A model generated the notes under the pieces. It was not told the DNA's origin. It saw only the letters and a program-made list of their open reading frames with translations, and searched no databases. A stretch of 64,000 nucleotides of DNA. Origin: Ceratothoa steindachneri (Eukaryota > Arthropoda > Malacostraca > Isopoda > Cymothoidae). Both the position numbers and the translations under genes were made by a program. Positions 11,451 through 22,775 of the stretch are shown one piece after another; position 1 is the stretch's first letter, and each line of letters begins with the position of its first letter. The stretch lies in contig OZ018338.1 in the NCBI GenBank assembly GCA_963969495.1, positions 49,524,780 through 49,588,779 on the forward strand. The letters run 5' to 3'.

Positions 11451-11946
11451 AATGCCATTTTTCCCGATAGCCAAAATATCTCTGGGACCTCTATCCTAAA
11501 AAAGAATTACACATTTTTTACTTTTGGTACATTAATATGTCAAAGATTATTGATATTAAATTAAATGATGTCCTAAATGAAAAAGGGGCGATTTTATTCT
11601 AACCTCCACTAAGGTTGTTAGAGGACCATGATTTGGGTGTTGTTTGTTCCGTCAACATAGCTCATAGAGAATATACAAAAATCTTGTTTTTCAACGATCA
11701 AAATAAGCATACGAATGATATTTCTTAACATTCTAGCTGTTATCTAGCATCATTTGTTTGTTAGATTCAAGATAACTGTCTGGCAATTTTAAATGGTTAT
11801 TGCATTTGGGCAAAACGAAGAAAGTCTTAGATATTTTTCGATAAACCTTAGCCTAATGAATCTTTCTTCAAAAAAATTAGTGGAGTGGCTAATTCGGCTT
11901 ACAGATGGGTCATTTCAAAATGATTAAATTGAAGTAAGATATAAAA
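11451..11946. other. AT-rich spacer, nothing recognised
   Basis: No coding or repeat signal beyond AT richness. Confidence 0.5.
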
Positions 11947-12357
11947 AAAAACAAATAGTCAAGTTAGTTGATCACGGCATCATAGAGCCTTGCTATAGTC
12001 TCGTAATATTAGTTAGCAAAGAGAAAATTCTTCTAAATTAGTGTATGATTTTAGGAAAATAAACGAATACTTCATTCCAAGTAGCCCTTCTTTGTCATAT
12101 GTTTAAAATATTCTTACAGAAATTGGAGGTGCAAAATACTACAGTACCATCGATGATCTACAACAAATTACTTTATAAAGCTGAATTATTAGAATCACTT
12201 AGAACTATTACTTCCATACTACTCAGTGTAACTACTCTAACTCACATACAACTTGGTTCAAGTTGGTTTCAAAGTTTAATGTTCATGGTGCTCTCGAGGT
12301 TTATTAATAAGTTCTGTTGTTTAGTCTTGGATGATACAATAAAGATAAACACCGAAT
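11947..12357 (+). pseudogene. Ty3/Gypsy-type reverse transcriptase fragment (badly decayed)
   Basis: Reading across frames gives the conserved start of a Gypsy RT: DHGIIEPCYS, then ILVSKEK, then in the next frame DFRKINEYFIPSSPSLSY, then IGGAKYYSTIDDLQQITL. These match the family's 'GIIEPS-SPYNSP', 'DYRKLN', 'P' and 'GAKYFSTIDL' blocks in the right order and spacing. Later residues up to about 12,310 are too damaged to show the YxDD box. At least three frameshifts and several stops are present. No LTR was found nearby. Confidence 0.7.
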
Positions 12358-14084
12358 GAACATCGCACCCGCCATCGGTGTTTTTCTCAGAGATTAAATC
12401 ACTGAGATTAGATAAAAACAGGTTTTTATCAGTTGTCGCCTTCTTTAATTTTTGCTACGGGAGTCGTTTGAGAGCGGATCTATAAAAGGTTAAACCACTG
12501 AAGGACTCACTGTGCCAAACTGCCGATGGCGTACGTCTATTTATGGGGTTTGTTTCATTTTAACGTCGTGTGTATAATTTTGCTACCATCACTTATACTC
12601 ACCTTCATTATCGTTAATTTTAGCATATCCTCCCTCCGCAACCTTTAAAGTAATGGCGTTCAATAGGGAGAACTTAGGGAGATGTAAATTAGCCAGTCAA
12701 GTAACTCAAAATTAGGTTAAGTTAAATAAAACCACTTTAAAACACTAAAGCAAAGATAAACAACCGAAACAACCAATCTAACTTCTCCAACATTACGATT
12801 CATTTTCTAAAATTTAATTCACAATTTAATAACCTCCGCTTAAACGGTATAATCGCCAAAACTTGGGGGGGGGGGGCACTTTATCCTTCACCATTGAAGA
12901 TTAATTTTAGATTTATGCGGAATCTGGCATCTCTAACAGCATTGAATAAGCTGAAGAATGCACTCACGAGAGAACAAATATTGTCCTCTCGGGACTGTTG
13001 TTCTAAGTCACTCACTCTAACATGGCATGAAGGTTCAAGAAGGCTAGAAGCCGCGCAGAGCTAGAATTTCAGTGGCATACAAAAATGAGTAAGGTATGCC
13101 AGTGGAACACGGTCAAAAGCTACAAAAATATGCTAGAAGCTGTTGTATGGGGTTTACTCGTTATTATTGGCCTAGTGAAGTTAGGTCGAGTCAGTCCACC
13201 TTTGTTGCTGCATTCAATACTGCGGGAATTGGGTAGAGCTTAAAAGAAGTCTTTATATAATGGGATTTAGCCCATCCCCCCATGAAAACTGGTCCATACG
13301 GGGAGTAGTACTCAATTGTGAGGGTGTATGGTACATGTGCCTCCCCACCCTCTCGGTCATGAAGCACCCTCTTTTCTAGACTACTGTCTATTTGACCTCC
13401 ACAATTTTAGTCTCTTAATTCACAAGGGTGCCACCGTTGGTTTTCGCTTTTTAGTTTTAGGTAGTTAGCCCCCACCCCACCTGACGCATGTGGGGAATAA
13501 AATTTCGCCTCTCCTTTGACTCTTCCCCAACCTCATTACTTTGGGAAGCTCTCATCACAAACTGTCTGGTGATACGCCGTTGTTAGTTTACGCTCATTTG
13601 CTCTAAGTACCTAATTCTTTTCCCTTCCCTCAGCAGAAGTGCGCGCGTGTGTGTAGGAGGGAGGTATTTTCTTAATTTATCTTTGATTATGGCCCCAATT
13701 TGCTATGATTATTCTCGTCGTGACTAAATTTACCACTTCACACGAATCACAATCTTGAAATTGCCACAATTGTCGTCTAAATATATCATTGGCCTTTAAA
13801 TGCCCTGCCATTAAATACAAATTGTCGGGTAGCAGGAGTTCGCGGGGCGATGAGGGGGGGGGGGGGTAAGCTTTGAGGGTGAGTTTGTTCTCGAGGAAAG
13901 ATGGTGACCCTCAGGAGGATCTGGGTCTTGGTCTCTTGGGGTTCGATCCGGGGCTTTCTTCAAGCCATCCCCGTCGCCTATCTTACTCGGGACTCAACTC
14001 TCCGCAAGACCGGGAGAGTTGCGTGCTTTCAGAACAAAATTAGGAAGTAATTAGTGGTAGGAAATTTTCGCCACATCTTCACAC
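12358..14084. other. Spacer, nothing recognised
   Basis: Mixed AT-rich and pyrimidine-rich sequence with G-runs at 12,865-12,876 and 13,855-13,866 and a short GT tract near 13,640. No protein similarity seen on either strand. Confidence 0.5.
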
Positions 14085-15190
14085 GTGACATTTAAATGTA
14101 CACTTAAAACACCTATGTACAACAATCGCATCCATCACAAACATTGTCAACCTCTCATCACTGTCGTTCCCCTCAATCTGGAAAGAGCACACACACTTCA
14201 TGCCATACTCAATCCAAGCAAGTCACCAATTCCACCAAACTCCTATCGACCCATTTTTATACTCTGCACTTTATCCCAGATCCTATAAAAACGTACACAA
14301 TAGAATAGGTCCAGACTTAACATCTCACAAACACAACACGGATTCAGAGATCATTCAACAACTCTCCTATCTAACCTCACACATTACATTCTAGACGGGT
14401 TCAGAACACATGCACACATACCCCGTGCACAATACTGGCAGATATCGACCTAAACAAAGCCTTTGCCACACAGTAGCTACACATATCTTGGTATGAAAAG
14501 TCCTAAACTCACGAACAACGAAAAACCGGCTAACAAACTTTACCTTTGCCAGACAATGACAAATTATACACAAAATAACACAAATCCGGCCTACCACCAC
14601 TTCACAACGGCGTCCATCAGGGTACCATCCTATCACCCGTTCTTTTTAACTTATTCACTCACCACATTCCCAAACCACAATCCCCAATTACACTAACAAA
14701 CACCTGCGCTGACGACATCTCAATAGCAACACAACACGTCAATTTCAAAATAAGCAGAACACCACAACAATATATAAACATACTGGAAAAATGGCTAACA
14801 CAAAACCGAATGACACCATCTGCCCCCAAATAATCAGGAGCCCCAATCAAGCGAGACTTTTACGAATTAACAAAACAGTCACAAATCAAACTGAATGGAC
14901 AAGTCATCGCCTTATATAAATCTCCCACCATCGCGGGAATCACCCTTGACATTAACATGACCTTCGCTCCAAAATTAATAATAAAACCGACAAAGTTAAA
15001 AAAAGTAATTCAACGCTCTGAAAACTAACAAACACTATTTATGGACAGCAGAAGGGGTCACAAATCACATTATACAAATGATTCGTCCTCACTTTCATCA
15101 ATTACTCAGCACCAACTTGGCACCCAACACTTTCCAAAAACAACGCAGACAAACTCCGAACAAAACTAAGCCCCCCCCCCCTCCAAGACA
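14085..15190 (+). pseudogene. Jockey-like LINE reverse transcriptase (broken)
   Basis: RT motifs appear in order in shifting frames: SYRPIFILCTLSQIL (motif 1), QHGFRDHSTTLLSNL (motif 2a), ADIDLNKAFAT (motif A, with the catalytic Asp), NGVHQGTILSPVLFNLF (motif B), and CADDISIA (motif C, the ADD catalytic pair). IAGITLDINMTFAP and YTNDSSSL-type thumb sequence follow. The style, with 'SILSPVLFNL' and short 'ADDI', fits jockey/I-clade LINEs. Upstream endonuclease and downstream RNase H are missing here; similar RNase H remnants lie at 18.9-19.5 kb. Many stops make it dead. The C-rich and (CA)n stretch at 15.17-15.31 kb terminates the similarity. Confidence 0.8.
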
Positions 15191-15290
15191 CAACCTGATA
15201 AAACATCCACACTACCCCTCTGACAAAAAAAAAAATTCCCGAATAAACCACCTCCTCAAATACACAACTCAGACAAATCACTACAAAGGA

Positions 15291-15312
15291 CACACACACA
15301 CACACACACACA
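15291..15312. repeat. (CA)n microsatellite
   Basis: Short CA dinucleotide run, preceded by a C10 run near 15,171 and followed by C and A homopolymers to about 15,380. Confidence 0.9.
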
Positions 15313-15699
15313 CTACATCTGGCCACTAGTACCACTATCCTCCTCACCCCCCCCCCCAAAAAAAAAGAAAAAAAAAGAAAAACCTTGCTCTCCTAGACCC
15401 AGGCCCGACGGAACCTCGCACAAGCGTGAAACTCTCCTCCCGTCGGGGAATGTGGTAACGTTCTTGGGGTCCGCTTTCCTTAGAGAAGATAGGAAGAGAA
15501 ACAACAAATTAAGTTAATTCAATTGGGTGGGCGCCCAAAGCATAGCCGGAAGATCTGCTTACTCAGATCTTCTCTTAGTCTTTGTAGTCAAGATGTGGGT
15601 TGCCGATGAAGGCTGATGCTTTCTGCCCCAATCTTGAGTGGGTTGAGGTTTGTATGCAGCAATAGGATCGAACGAGAAAGCGGCGTTGGTTGATTAGAT
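15313..15699. other. Spacer with homopolymer runs
   Basis: C9-10 and A-rich stretch to 15,380, then unassigned sequence. No gene seen. Confidence 0.5.
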
Positions 15700-15985
15700 C
15701 AATCATCTTGGCCATTCGAGTTTAAGACCGAGCTCTGGTCACAAGGCATTAACACCAGTTTGGGAGATACCGAGGGATTAATCTTAGTGGATTTCCTTGA
15801 AGAAAAAAGAACACTTACTCCCTTACAAGGAACACTTTTATGGAAAATAAAATCAGGAATAGGACGGTTAAGCAACACCGAGGGATTGTTTTCCATCAAA
15901 ACAATACACCAATGGATTCCTCGACCATTCGATGGCAGTCCTACAAGAAGTCCATTTGTTATTGCTTTGTGATAAGCTGTGCTAC
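15700..15985 (+). pseudogene. Mariner-type transposase fragment
   Basis: The plus strand reads GDTEGLILVDFLEEKRTLT, matching the mariner block 'FWDxxGVILVDFLExGxTxT'. About 35 codons on, in the next frame, RGIVFHQNNTPM matches 'GVLFHQDNAPAH', the region of the second catalytic aspartate, here Asn. The following MAVLQEVHLLLL continues the family pattern in a third frame. Frameshifts separate the blocks and the rest of the protein is missing. It meets a Tc1 fragment of opposite orientation near 16.0-16.1 kb. Confidence 0.6.
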
Positions 15986-16089
15986 CCATTTTGGTAGTAC
16001 CATTTTGAGTTCATGGCAGTGTTCTTGTGAACAAAAGTTGCGGTCAAGATGCTTCACCGTGAGCACGACACAGGACTCGTAAAAGGCCT

Positions 16090-16630
16090 CCCCTTTTCTC
16101 CTCCTAACGAGTGATCTTCCATAAGTTCCAAGCGGAAGGGAACTTCGTCACAGAATATCACTTTGCCCCAGTCTTCAATATTACATTCTTTATATTTCCT
16201 AAAAAGTGAAGCCTATCCGTTAGGTTCTTCTCTGTGAGCTGAGGCTTCTTCGCAGCCATTCTCGACCTGAGACCTCTGTTGGAAAGTCTCTGCCTCACAG
16301 CGCGCACTGAAGTGTTCACATCTTTCCTTTACCAATCGTGAACAACTTGGCACTGGTGGCAATCCGGTCCTTGAGCTGAGACCTTACCAGTAAGCTATCT
16401 TGGAGTTCGTTTGGAGCTCTTGGGCGTCAAGAAGAATCATTCACAGGAGTGTAACCAGTTTTTAGTCTTTTTAAAGTCATTACTGATTCTAAAGATGGTG
16501 CTCCTTGATCCAATACCCTTAGCAACTATCTCCATATATTTCAGGTCATTTTGGTGCAGAGCAACAATGGTTGTATGCTTCTCTTTGGAAAGAGCCACTT
16601 CTGCAATTGAAAGAGATTCAATCATTTATA
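16090..16630 (-). pseudogene. Tc1-type transposase, N-terminal half
   Basis: On the minus strand the N-terminal helix-turn-helix region reads TTIVALHQNDLKYMEIVAKG and then STIFRISNDFKKTKNW (16,625-16,437). After stops and frameshifts come SVRAVRQRLSNRGLRSRMAA and KKPQLTEKN (about 16,320-16,200), then IEDWGKVIFCDEV (about 16,170-16,130), the first catalytic Asp block ('W-KVIFSDE') of Tc1-like elements. The catalytic C-terminal half is not recognisable beyond about 16,090. This is a dead fragment. Confidence 0.8.
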
Positions 16631-17384
16631 TTCACAAAAATATTACCCAATAGATTAGAATTATGCATTTGTCATCTTTTTTCCCTTTTGATCTAATAGC
16701 AAAGTTCGAGCGACTGAAACTCACCTCCTACAGGAACAGGACCAGAGCGCGATTTTGGATTCAACGAAGGAATGCAGTTTTTTCTTATTATTTTTGAAAT
16801 GCTGATTTTTTTTATAAGCCTGCAATAATTTAAATCTCAGAATAAATATTCCTATTACGTAAATTTTAAAGAAATAATACAAAAAAAATGTCTCAAAACT
16901 TTTGGCCTGAAGATATGTACAAATAGTTTATTTGTTATCATATTTCTTTAATAAAGCTATGTCTGTATGTGATATAGAAATGATAGTGGCTGGATACGTG
17001 ATTGAACTCGTTTTGAGACGAGGCAATTATGCCGAGATTGAGCTAATTTTTTCATTTGGCGCCAAAATTTAAATGACTTTTTCGCGCCAAATTTAATAAA
17101 TGGCGCGAAAAAATGAAATGAGGAAGCGACGCTTTGAATCGGAATAGATTTTAATAATCTTTGGGGGGCAAAATTCACAGCTGTGATCTTTATATTTGTT
17201 AGCTTAAATTATTTTTCATGTGTGCTCATCGCCTGTGTACCCCGCAGAAAGGCTATATTTTTCAGGGGGGTTGGGCTAATTCGAGCCATGTACACATGCC
17301 ATCTCTATCTTATTTTAAGTTATATTATCTCTACTATTATCAATGTAATTCCAACCATGTATGTCTATTCTTGCCCCCTCCCCC

Positions 17385-17388
<4 letters not shown>
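16631..17388. other. AT-rich spacer
   Basis: No gene recognised. It contains the E2F-like palindrome at 17,078-17,112 described separately. Confidence 0.5.
17078..17112. repeat. Perfect inverted repeat with two E2F-type sites
   Basis: TTTTTCGCGCCA (17,078-17,089) and its exact reverse complement TGGCGCGAAAAA (17,101-17,112) flank an 11-nt loop. Each arm carries TTTCGCGCC, the E2F/DP consensus. A GGCGCC lies just upstream at 17,058. The sequence match is certain; any regulatory role is speculative because no gene start is nearby. Confidence 0.7.

Positions 17389-17460
<72 letters not shown>
17389..17460. repeat. (TA)n microsatellite, ~72 bp
   Basis: Pure TA repeat directly after a C-rich run. 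Confidence 0.99.
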
Positions 17461-17465
<5 letters not shown>

Positions 17466-18360
17466 TTTGAACGAAATTCTTGGATTACCTTTTGCCCACA
17501 ACATCGAACCTGAGCGAAATATTCTAGTAAAACAAAAAGTTAGGCACGGGAATTTCGCGAGAATTTTTTTTTCCCATAATGTTTCGTATATTCTTGTGTA
17601 TAAAAGTTTTCATCATCTGAATTTCGCTATGGAATTTAATAAATTCGAAAGTCTTTGAGAAATGAAATCAGGAATCTAAATTTGGCAGATTTGAGATTTT
17701 ATGAACAGTGCTGAAAATCGGAAATGATTTGATATGCTTTTTACTCACTAAGGACTCGTCTCCCCCTTCGGGGGCAGATTTAGGAAAATTGTGTGAACCC
17801 CTTTTACCATAAGCTTTTCCACACATTTTCACTTATCCAAACTTAAATCCTTTTTGGAATAGATGCCCTCATTGGTGTACGATTTAGAAAATTGGTATGG
17901 GCACCATGGTGGTTGATGGGAAAGGTTTGACATCTAAAGGTCGCGAGTTGGAGTACGCTCTCTCTTTCTCCAGTACTGGGTCGGGTTCGGAGTCGCAGAC
18001 GCAATATAGAAGTTGGGTGACTCGTTGGCATTACAAAGAAGTAACAGTGACAAATGCCATCACCGGTGTCATGCAACCCTGCACGCAGCCCGCTATCCCC
18101 CCGCCCTCGCACTCAGTCAACTCAAGAATTATACCAGGCATGTCTAAATGCGACGTACCTTGCTTCCTCTCAGACCTTTAACAACACTTCACTTTTCACC
18201 ATTTTATCGAACCTATACAGGGGATCGTGAGTAGATACTGACTGACTCTTTTGCAGTGCCGCATAGCCACAAAGCTTTTAATTTAAAGAAGGTTTACACC
18301 CATTTTTGCGTCCATCAGCAGTGACCCTAATAACCGTCCACTTTTAATCCACAAATGTTA
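17461..18360. other. Spacer with a possible tRNA-derived SINE piece
   Basis: No protein gene. Around 17,895-17,970 the order CACCATGGTGGTTGATGGG, then ACATCTAAAGGTCGCGAGTT, then GGAGTAC resembles the A-box-to-B-box spacing and anticodon-arm style of tRNA-derived SINEs. The B box (GGTCGCGAGTTGGAGTAC) is off consensus, so I only suggest it. Confidence 0.35.
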
Positions 18361-18680
18361 TGTAAATTTTTATTCTCTCTCTTAAATTCCGCTGCTAATT
18401 TACGGAATATCTTTTTCGCACCGAAATCGAGTCTCTCACTTTTGAGAGAAATAAAAATAAGACTTTCACTAAATACTGCATTTTAACGCTTCGTCACAAT
18501 ACTTAGGACATCACCAGAAATGTGACGAAACGTTAAAAGACCAATTAAATGTATTACACAATGAAAGACCCGTGTTTTTCTCACAAACGTGATACTTCAG
18601 AGACTCGATTTCGACGCGAAAAAGATATTTCTTAAATTAGAAGCGGAATGTTAGAAAGAGATTTAAATTAAAGCTGATGT
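18361..18680. mobile_element. Foldback/MITE-like element with ~150-bp imperfect inverted arms
   Basis: The left arm (ATTCCGCTGCTAATTTACGG, then ATATCTTTTTCGC, then CGAAATCGAGTCTCT) is mirrored by the right arm (18,600-18,675). The centre is itself a near-palindrome: TTTTAACGCTTCGTCAC (from 18,481) against GTGACGAAACGTTAAAA (18,521-18,537). The whole ~320 bp can fold into one hairpin. No coding capacity. I could not define a target-site duplication, so the exact ends are uncertain. Confidence 0.75.
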
Positions 18681-18942
18681 TTCAAATTATTATTATTGAC
18701 TTGAGTGGAGCGATGTGTTGTGCCCATTTAGAAATAGCGAGGTTAAAGACTAGGAAAGGAAGCTCGTGTATTGCCCTAGTGTAGTTCTTGATTGCAGTGT
18801 GACGGTAGATTTGCATCATTAACTCGAAAGATAGTGCATGGAAGAGTTTATTGCACAAATGATCAGAATGCTGGGATTCGCACTGGTATGTAAAGTGAGA
18901 TAGACAATGAGCGAAGTGAAAGAAGAGAGAACGTAAGGGACA

Positions 18943-19720
18943 ATGTGGAGAAAAAAACCTAATGATCCGTTCGTAGCGAACAAGCACTACTACATCCCAG
19001 CCATCCCTCACACATTTTATCCAGCAATCAGTCAATTTCCTCCAAACTTTAAGGCAGAAATCAATCACATTCTACTGGGTCTAGCCCACGTTGGCATTGA
19101 GGAAATCGCCAGCTCACCTGCAGGCGAAAACTACAACCTTCCCTCCTTTCTGTTCCCTTACTCTACCATCGCCACCTGCCTACCATCTGCCAGAACTGAT
19201 GGCTTGCCCTCCAATAAAATAATCTGTTCCACAACATTAAGCCACGCATACTTTCCACAAATCACGCCACTAAGAAGTGATCTGTCGATTACCCCATTTG
19301 GACACTCCTGGCCACTTCATCACTACCGCAACGCGCAACTAGCCACATAAATAAGCACGGTCCATATCTCACTGACTACCATAGATCATTTGGTCCCTGT
19401 CATCGTTTCTTCCCACTACTACAACTTACACAACAGGAATTGTTGCCCCGTGTGCTGCTCTTCGACTGCCCGGATCTCTCCGTAAGCCCTATTATCAATC
19501 CATTCCGGGACCCATCTTCCCCACCCATTTTAGCCCCCTCCCCTCTCTTGACCCTTCAAGGGGAGGTCAAGTGACATGACTGTGTGCTATCCCGGCCCCA
19601 ATGCCTGCAGGAAGATCTTCGCCTATATATCTTCCGCACATCTTCACTATATCTTGCTTCATCACTTTCATTACAAACGTTCTGCGTGATCCGCTCCACC
19701 TTTCTATTTTCCTTTGAACT
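18943..19720 (+). pseudogene. Jockey/I-type LINE 3' end: RNase H tail, C-terminal region and 3' UTR
   Basis: The frame from 18,943 contains LAHVGIEEIASSPAGE, matching the C-terminal RNase H motif 'GHVGIxGNEIADxLAG' with one residue pair deleted. About 100 codons on, ISTHGPYLTDYHRSFGPC and, frameshifted, LLFDCPDL match the usual C-terminal 'G-F-Y---F' and 'HLLFDCP' region that follows RNase H in jockey/I LINEs. The rest (19,575-19,720) is shared with 6.3 kb and is probably the 3' UTR. It may belong to the same family as the RT at 14.1-15.2 kb, but about 3.7 kb of other sequence separates them. Confidence 0.6.
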
Positions 19721-20840
19721 CTTGTTTCTTGACTGCTCAGAACTCCATGGTAAAAATAGGGTTAAAACAAACAACTTTTGCTCCACAATCAGCATTTTTA
19801 CTATACAAGCAATTTTACAAGCAGCAATTTTGCTTTGCAAAGAACAATTTATGTTACAAACAATAGTTTTCTGTAAAAAAAGCTGCACTTTTCATTTTAA
19901 ACATGTTTTGCCCATCAACCAATAATTAAAAACTACATTTCTAATTTAGAAAGAGAAATTTGACGATAAAACCAACGTCGTTAGAAAAGTCTACTCCTTG
20001 CCTATAAAATCCTGGTCCTTTCGGAGTCTCCTCGCGATGCTCCGGAGCGCTCGCCGATATCTGCATCTTTCCGGCACAGTTCGGCGTGACGTCATCCCCG
20101 GAAAAGGCGGTTTTATAATAATTATTTTAAGATCTCTTCTGGCTGCTGAGGAGCTGAACCATAACCGAAATTTAGGAGCTCGAGAAAGCCAGGGGAGTAA
20201 AGGGGCGTAGCTCCCCCTGTCAAAAAACCTGCACCTGCGGGTCACCCCTCTCGGTATTCGTTAGCCGGAGAATGGGGTATCGGAGCGCAAGGCCCTTGTC
20301 GATGAGGGCCCTCAGAAGACAAGATCGCGGGAAGATAAGGAGGAGGAAGGGGCCAATATGGAGATTGATTTATTGAATAAGTTCGGGGGGGGGGGGCATT
20401 CAATGGGGGCACTGGGAGGGCAAGATCGAGAATGACTTACAATCGAAAAGGCCAAACTCACTCCTAAATGACCAGTTACCCCTCGAGGCAATTTCGTAGG
20501 AAAGATCAGATATTATCAAAAGTACGCTCCTCCCCCCTCCCTGCACGGATCGTGACGCTCTTTAACTTAACGAACTCACAGGGTCATCAAGGCGATAGTT
20601 CCTACCTGAAAGTACACAGATTTGAACTTACGAACACAGTTCCTGGGATATTTGGGGGCTTCTCCCGTGAAGCTGTGGAAGGGGGTGGGGGAGTAAATCC
20701 ATGATGACGACGAGAAGTTGAAGAGAGACGATTGAGGTCGAGATCGCAATTAAATAACCCGTTCTTAGAGCGTCCTTAAAAGGACACGAATTCATAATTA
20801 TGGTCATGAGTTGTTTGCTACGGAGGTTACCAGTGTCTTG
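19721..20840. other. Spacer, nothing recognised
   Basis: No gene or element identified. A G9 run is at 20,387-20,396. Sequence near 20,010-20,400 is relatively GC-rich but shows no family similarity by eye. Confidence 0.5.
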
Positions 20841-20885
20841 TTTCGGTTATTTAACTGAACCTTTGGTCTAGTTAAATAACCGAAA
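20841..20885. repeat. 16-bp perfect inverted repeat, 13-nt loop
   Basis: TTTCGGTTATTTAACT (20,841-20,856) and its exact reverse complement (20,870-20,885). It lies about 190 bp beyond the 3' end of a minus-strand Tc1 transposase remnant, so it may derive from that element's terminus; no opposite terminus was found. Confidence 0.8.
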
Positions 20886-21069
20886 ATATCTCTTGAAACT
20901 CTCTAGAAATACAAACATGCAAGAAGTAAATGGACACCCATTTAACTACTGAAACACCTTTATTTGTAAATTTAAAGAATGCAATACATTTTGAACAATG
21001 AAAGTACATTAATAATATTTTGTAGTTTGGGTGTTTTTTTGAGCTGCAGCTCCGCTTAGGCATGGATTT

Positions 21070-21560
21070 AACAGGTTGTGGTATTTCCGACCACGTATGA
21101 CTATATTCAGCAATTCATGTTTTGGGGACTTTTCCCTAAATTATTCTCTACACATATTCTATTGGGCTCATGCCAGGGGACCGACTTGGCCAAGGAAGTC
21201 GTTTGATGCCGCTTTGGTCCTGCCATTCTTGTTTCCTTTTGCAGTATCGCGGGTGGACCCACTCTTGCATGAATAAACAACTTTCTTTTTTCAAGCAGAT
21301 CATGTGAAATCACTGCTAGAAGTTCCTCTTTAAGAAGGGAAATGTATTTTTACCAGTTTACCTTGCAAACACATTCCACCCACTCTGACCTATCATTCCA
21401 AATTTCTCCCCACGTTATAATAGAAAAGGCACCATGTTTCACTGTTTGCTGTTACCTGTTATGTCAAACTTCTGAGGTGGTAATGTCCAAACCCATACCC
21501 GTCCACTGTCTGAAAATTAAGCAAACATTGATCCCTGTGCTATAAGAAACAATGGTTGTT
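21070..21560 (-). pseudogene. Tc1-type transposase, C-terminal catalytic half (broken)
   Basis: The minus strand shows, across frameshifts, a GEIWNDRSEWVE-like stretch (the usual 'VWG-' region), LLKEELLAVI, LFIHARVGPP/FMQEWV where the family has 'FMQDGA-H' (second catalytic Asp region, here Glu), and KRLPWPSRSPGMSPIEYV with RIIxGKVPK. The latter is the hallmark 'L-WPAQSPDLNPIENLW' block carrying the third catalytic acid, Glu, which is retained. The N-terminal half is missing and stops are frequent. Unrelated in position to the Tc1 piece at 16 kb. Confidence 0.85.
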
Positions 21561-21760
21561 TAATGAGCTTGGAGTCTACCAACTGAATTGTTACTCAATT
21601 TAAAAAACAATGATAGACCACAGGGACTGAACTCTCATTCGGTGGCGAGGACTAATCGAAAAGGAACCGTAGAGGATGGTGTCAACAAATGCTTAGATAC
21701 ACTTCTTCTCTCTCCGATTTCCCTACTTGTGCTTTCTCGTCTATTTCCTTCGAATGCTCA

Positions 21761-22235
21761 GAAACCATCGAGGGCTTAACAACAATCATCATCGGGATCT
21801 TAACGGGAGGATCAAGCACCTTCGAGAGCATCGTAACGGACGGATCAAGAACCATCGATGGTTTAGAAAAGGTTTAATAAAGAACCATCGAGACCTTCAA
21901 ACCGGAATGATGAGAAAGGATTACGTGATTAAGAACCATACAGAAATTCGCATTTGAGTGATAAGGAACCAGAGAAGTCATAATAACGGAATAATCATGA
22001 ATCATCAAGAGCTTAGCAACGAAATTACCATAAATCATCAAGAGCTTAGCAACGGAATGATAGAGACGAATTGACAGCTTAGCAAAAGAATGATTAGGAA
22101 CGATCGAGAGCTTAGCACCTAGTGATAAGATACCATCGAGGGCTTAGCAACAGAATGAGCATGAACAGCCTAGAGCTTACCAACGGAATGCTCACGAACC
22201 ATCGAGATTATAGAAATGGAATGATAAGGAGCGTC
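21761..22235. repeat. Degenerate minisatellite, period ~33-36 bp
   Basis: Repeated AACCATCGAGAGCTTAGCAA followed by CGGAATGAT and AAG with many substitutions and indels; about 13 units. Chance open frames through it are not genes. Confidence 0.85.
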
Positions 22236-22259
22236 CTCAAGCGATTCACTCTAGTGGGA

Positions 22260-22775
22260 ACGGCCCCACTCATTCTTTCTCAAGGGCTCCTTCCGAGATT
22301 TCTTGTCATGGGTTTCCCCCACCTATCCCAGTGTAGGGTCTTTCCTTCATAATATTCTCCCTCGGAGCCGCCTCCAAGGGGTTCCCTCTATCAGAAGATG
22401 GCTACACCGATGTTGTCTCAGGGTCCCTCCCCGAAAGTAGGAAAGGCAGGAGGAAGTGCACCGACATCTGCCCTTCCCGAGGAGGGCAGATGACGTCGGG
22501 CTTCTCCTCGAGAGGCTGCCGGCGTCTTTGAGCCTCCGTTGGCTTCAAAAGGCTCCTGAATATTTGATTTCCTCTTGCATCATGCTGTTTAAAGGATACA
22601 TGTTCCACCAGCGTCAGGTAGAGAACCAAAGGTCGTCTGTTTCTCAGTCAGGACACTTCTGGTGGTGACTGCAGACACTCGATGACTTGCCTGTACATGT
22701 GCCACGGCACACTACCATGAACTTCGTAAAAGGAGTAGTTTATTTGAAGGAAGTAGCTGACTGATTTTTTTTTTG
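22260..22775 (+). mobile_element. I-group RNase-H LINE fragment (ORF1 region only)
   Basis: Shares blocks with ORF1 of the long copy at 58.2-58.7 kb, for example GTTTCTC, GACACTTCTGG (there GAGACTTCTGG), and GTAAAAGGAGTAGTTTAT (there GTGAAAAGAGTGGTTTAT). It is cut off on the right where the 5' region of the next copy begins near 22,780. Too damaged to translate in one frame. Confidence 0.55.

Noticed and set aside
13948..13962. GGTTCGATCC B-box-like sequence on plus
   Set aside because: One base short of the consensus and no upstream A box found.
17897..18181. 94-codon ATG-started open frame
   Set aside because: No recognisable domain; it overlaps a possible SINE and has no splice or promoter support.
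14085..19720. One single LINE from RT at 14 kb to RNase H at 19 kb
   Set aside because: The intervening 3.7 kb holds mariner and Tc1 pieces and other sequence; a single split element is possible, but I could not show continuity, so the two are listed separately.
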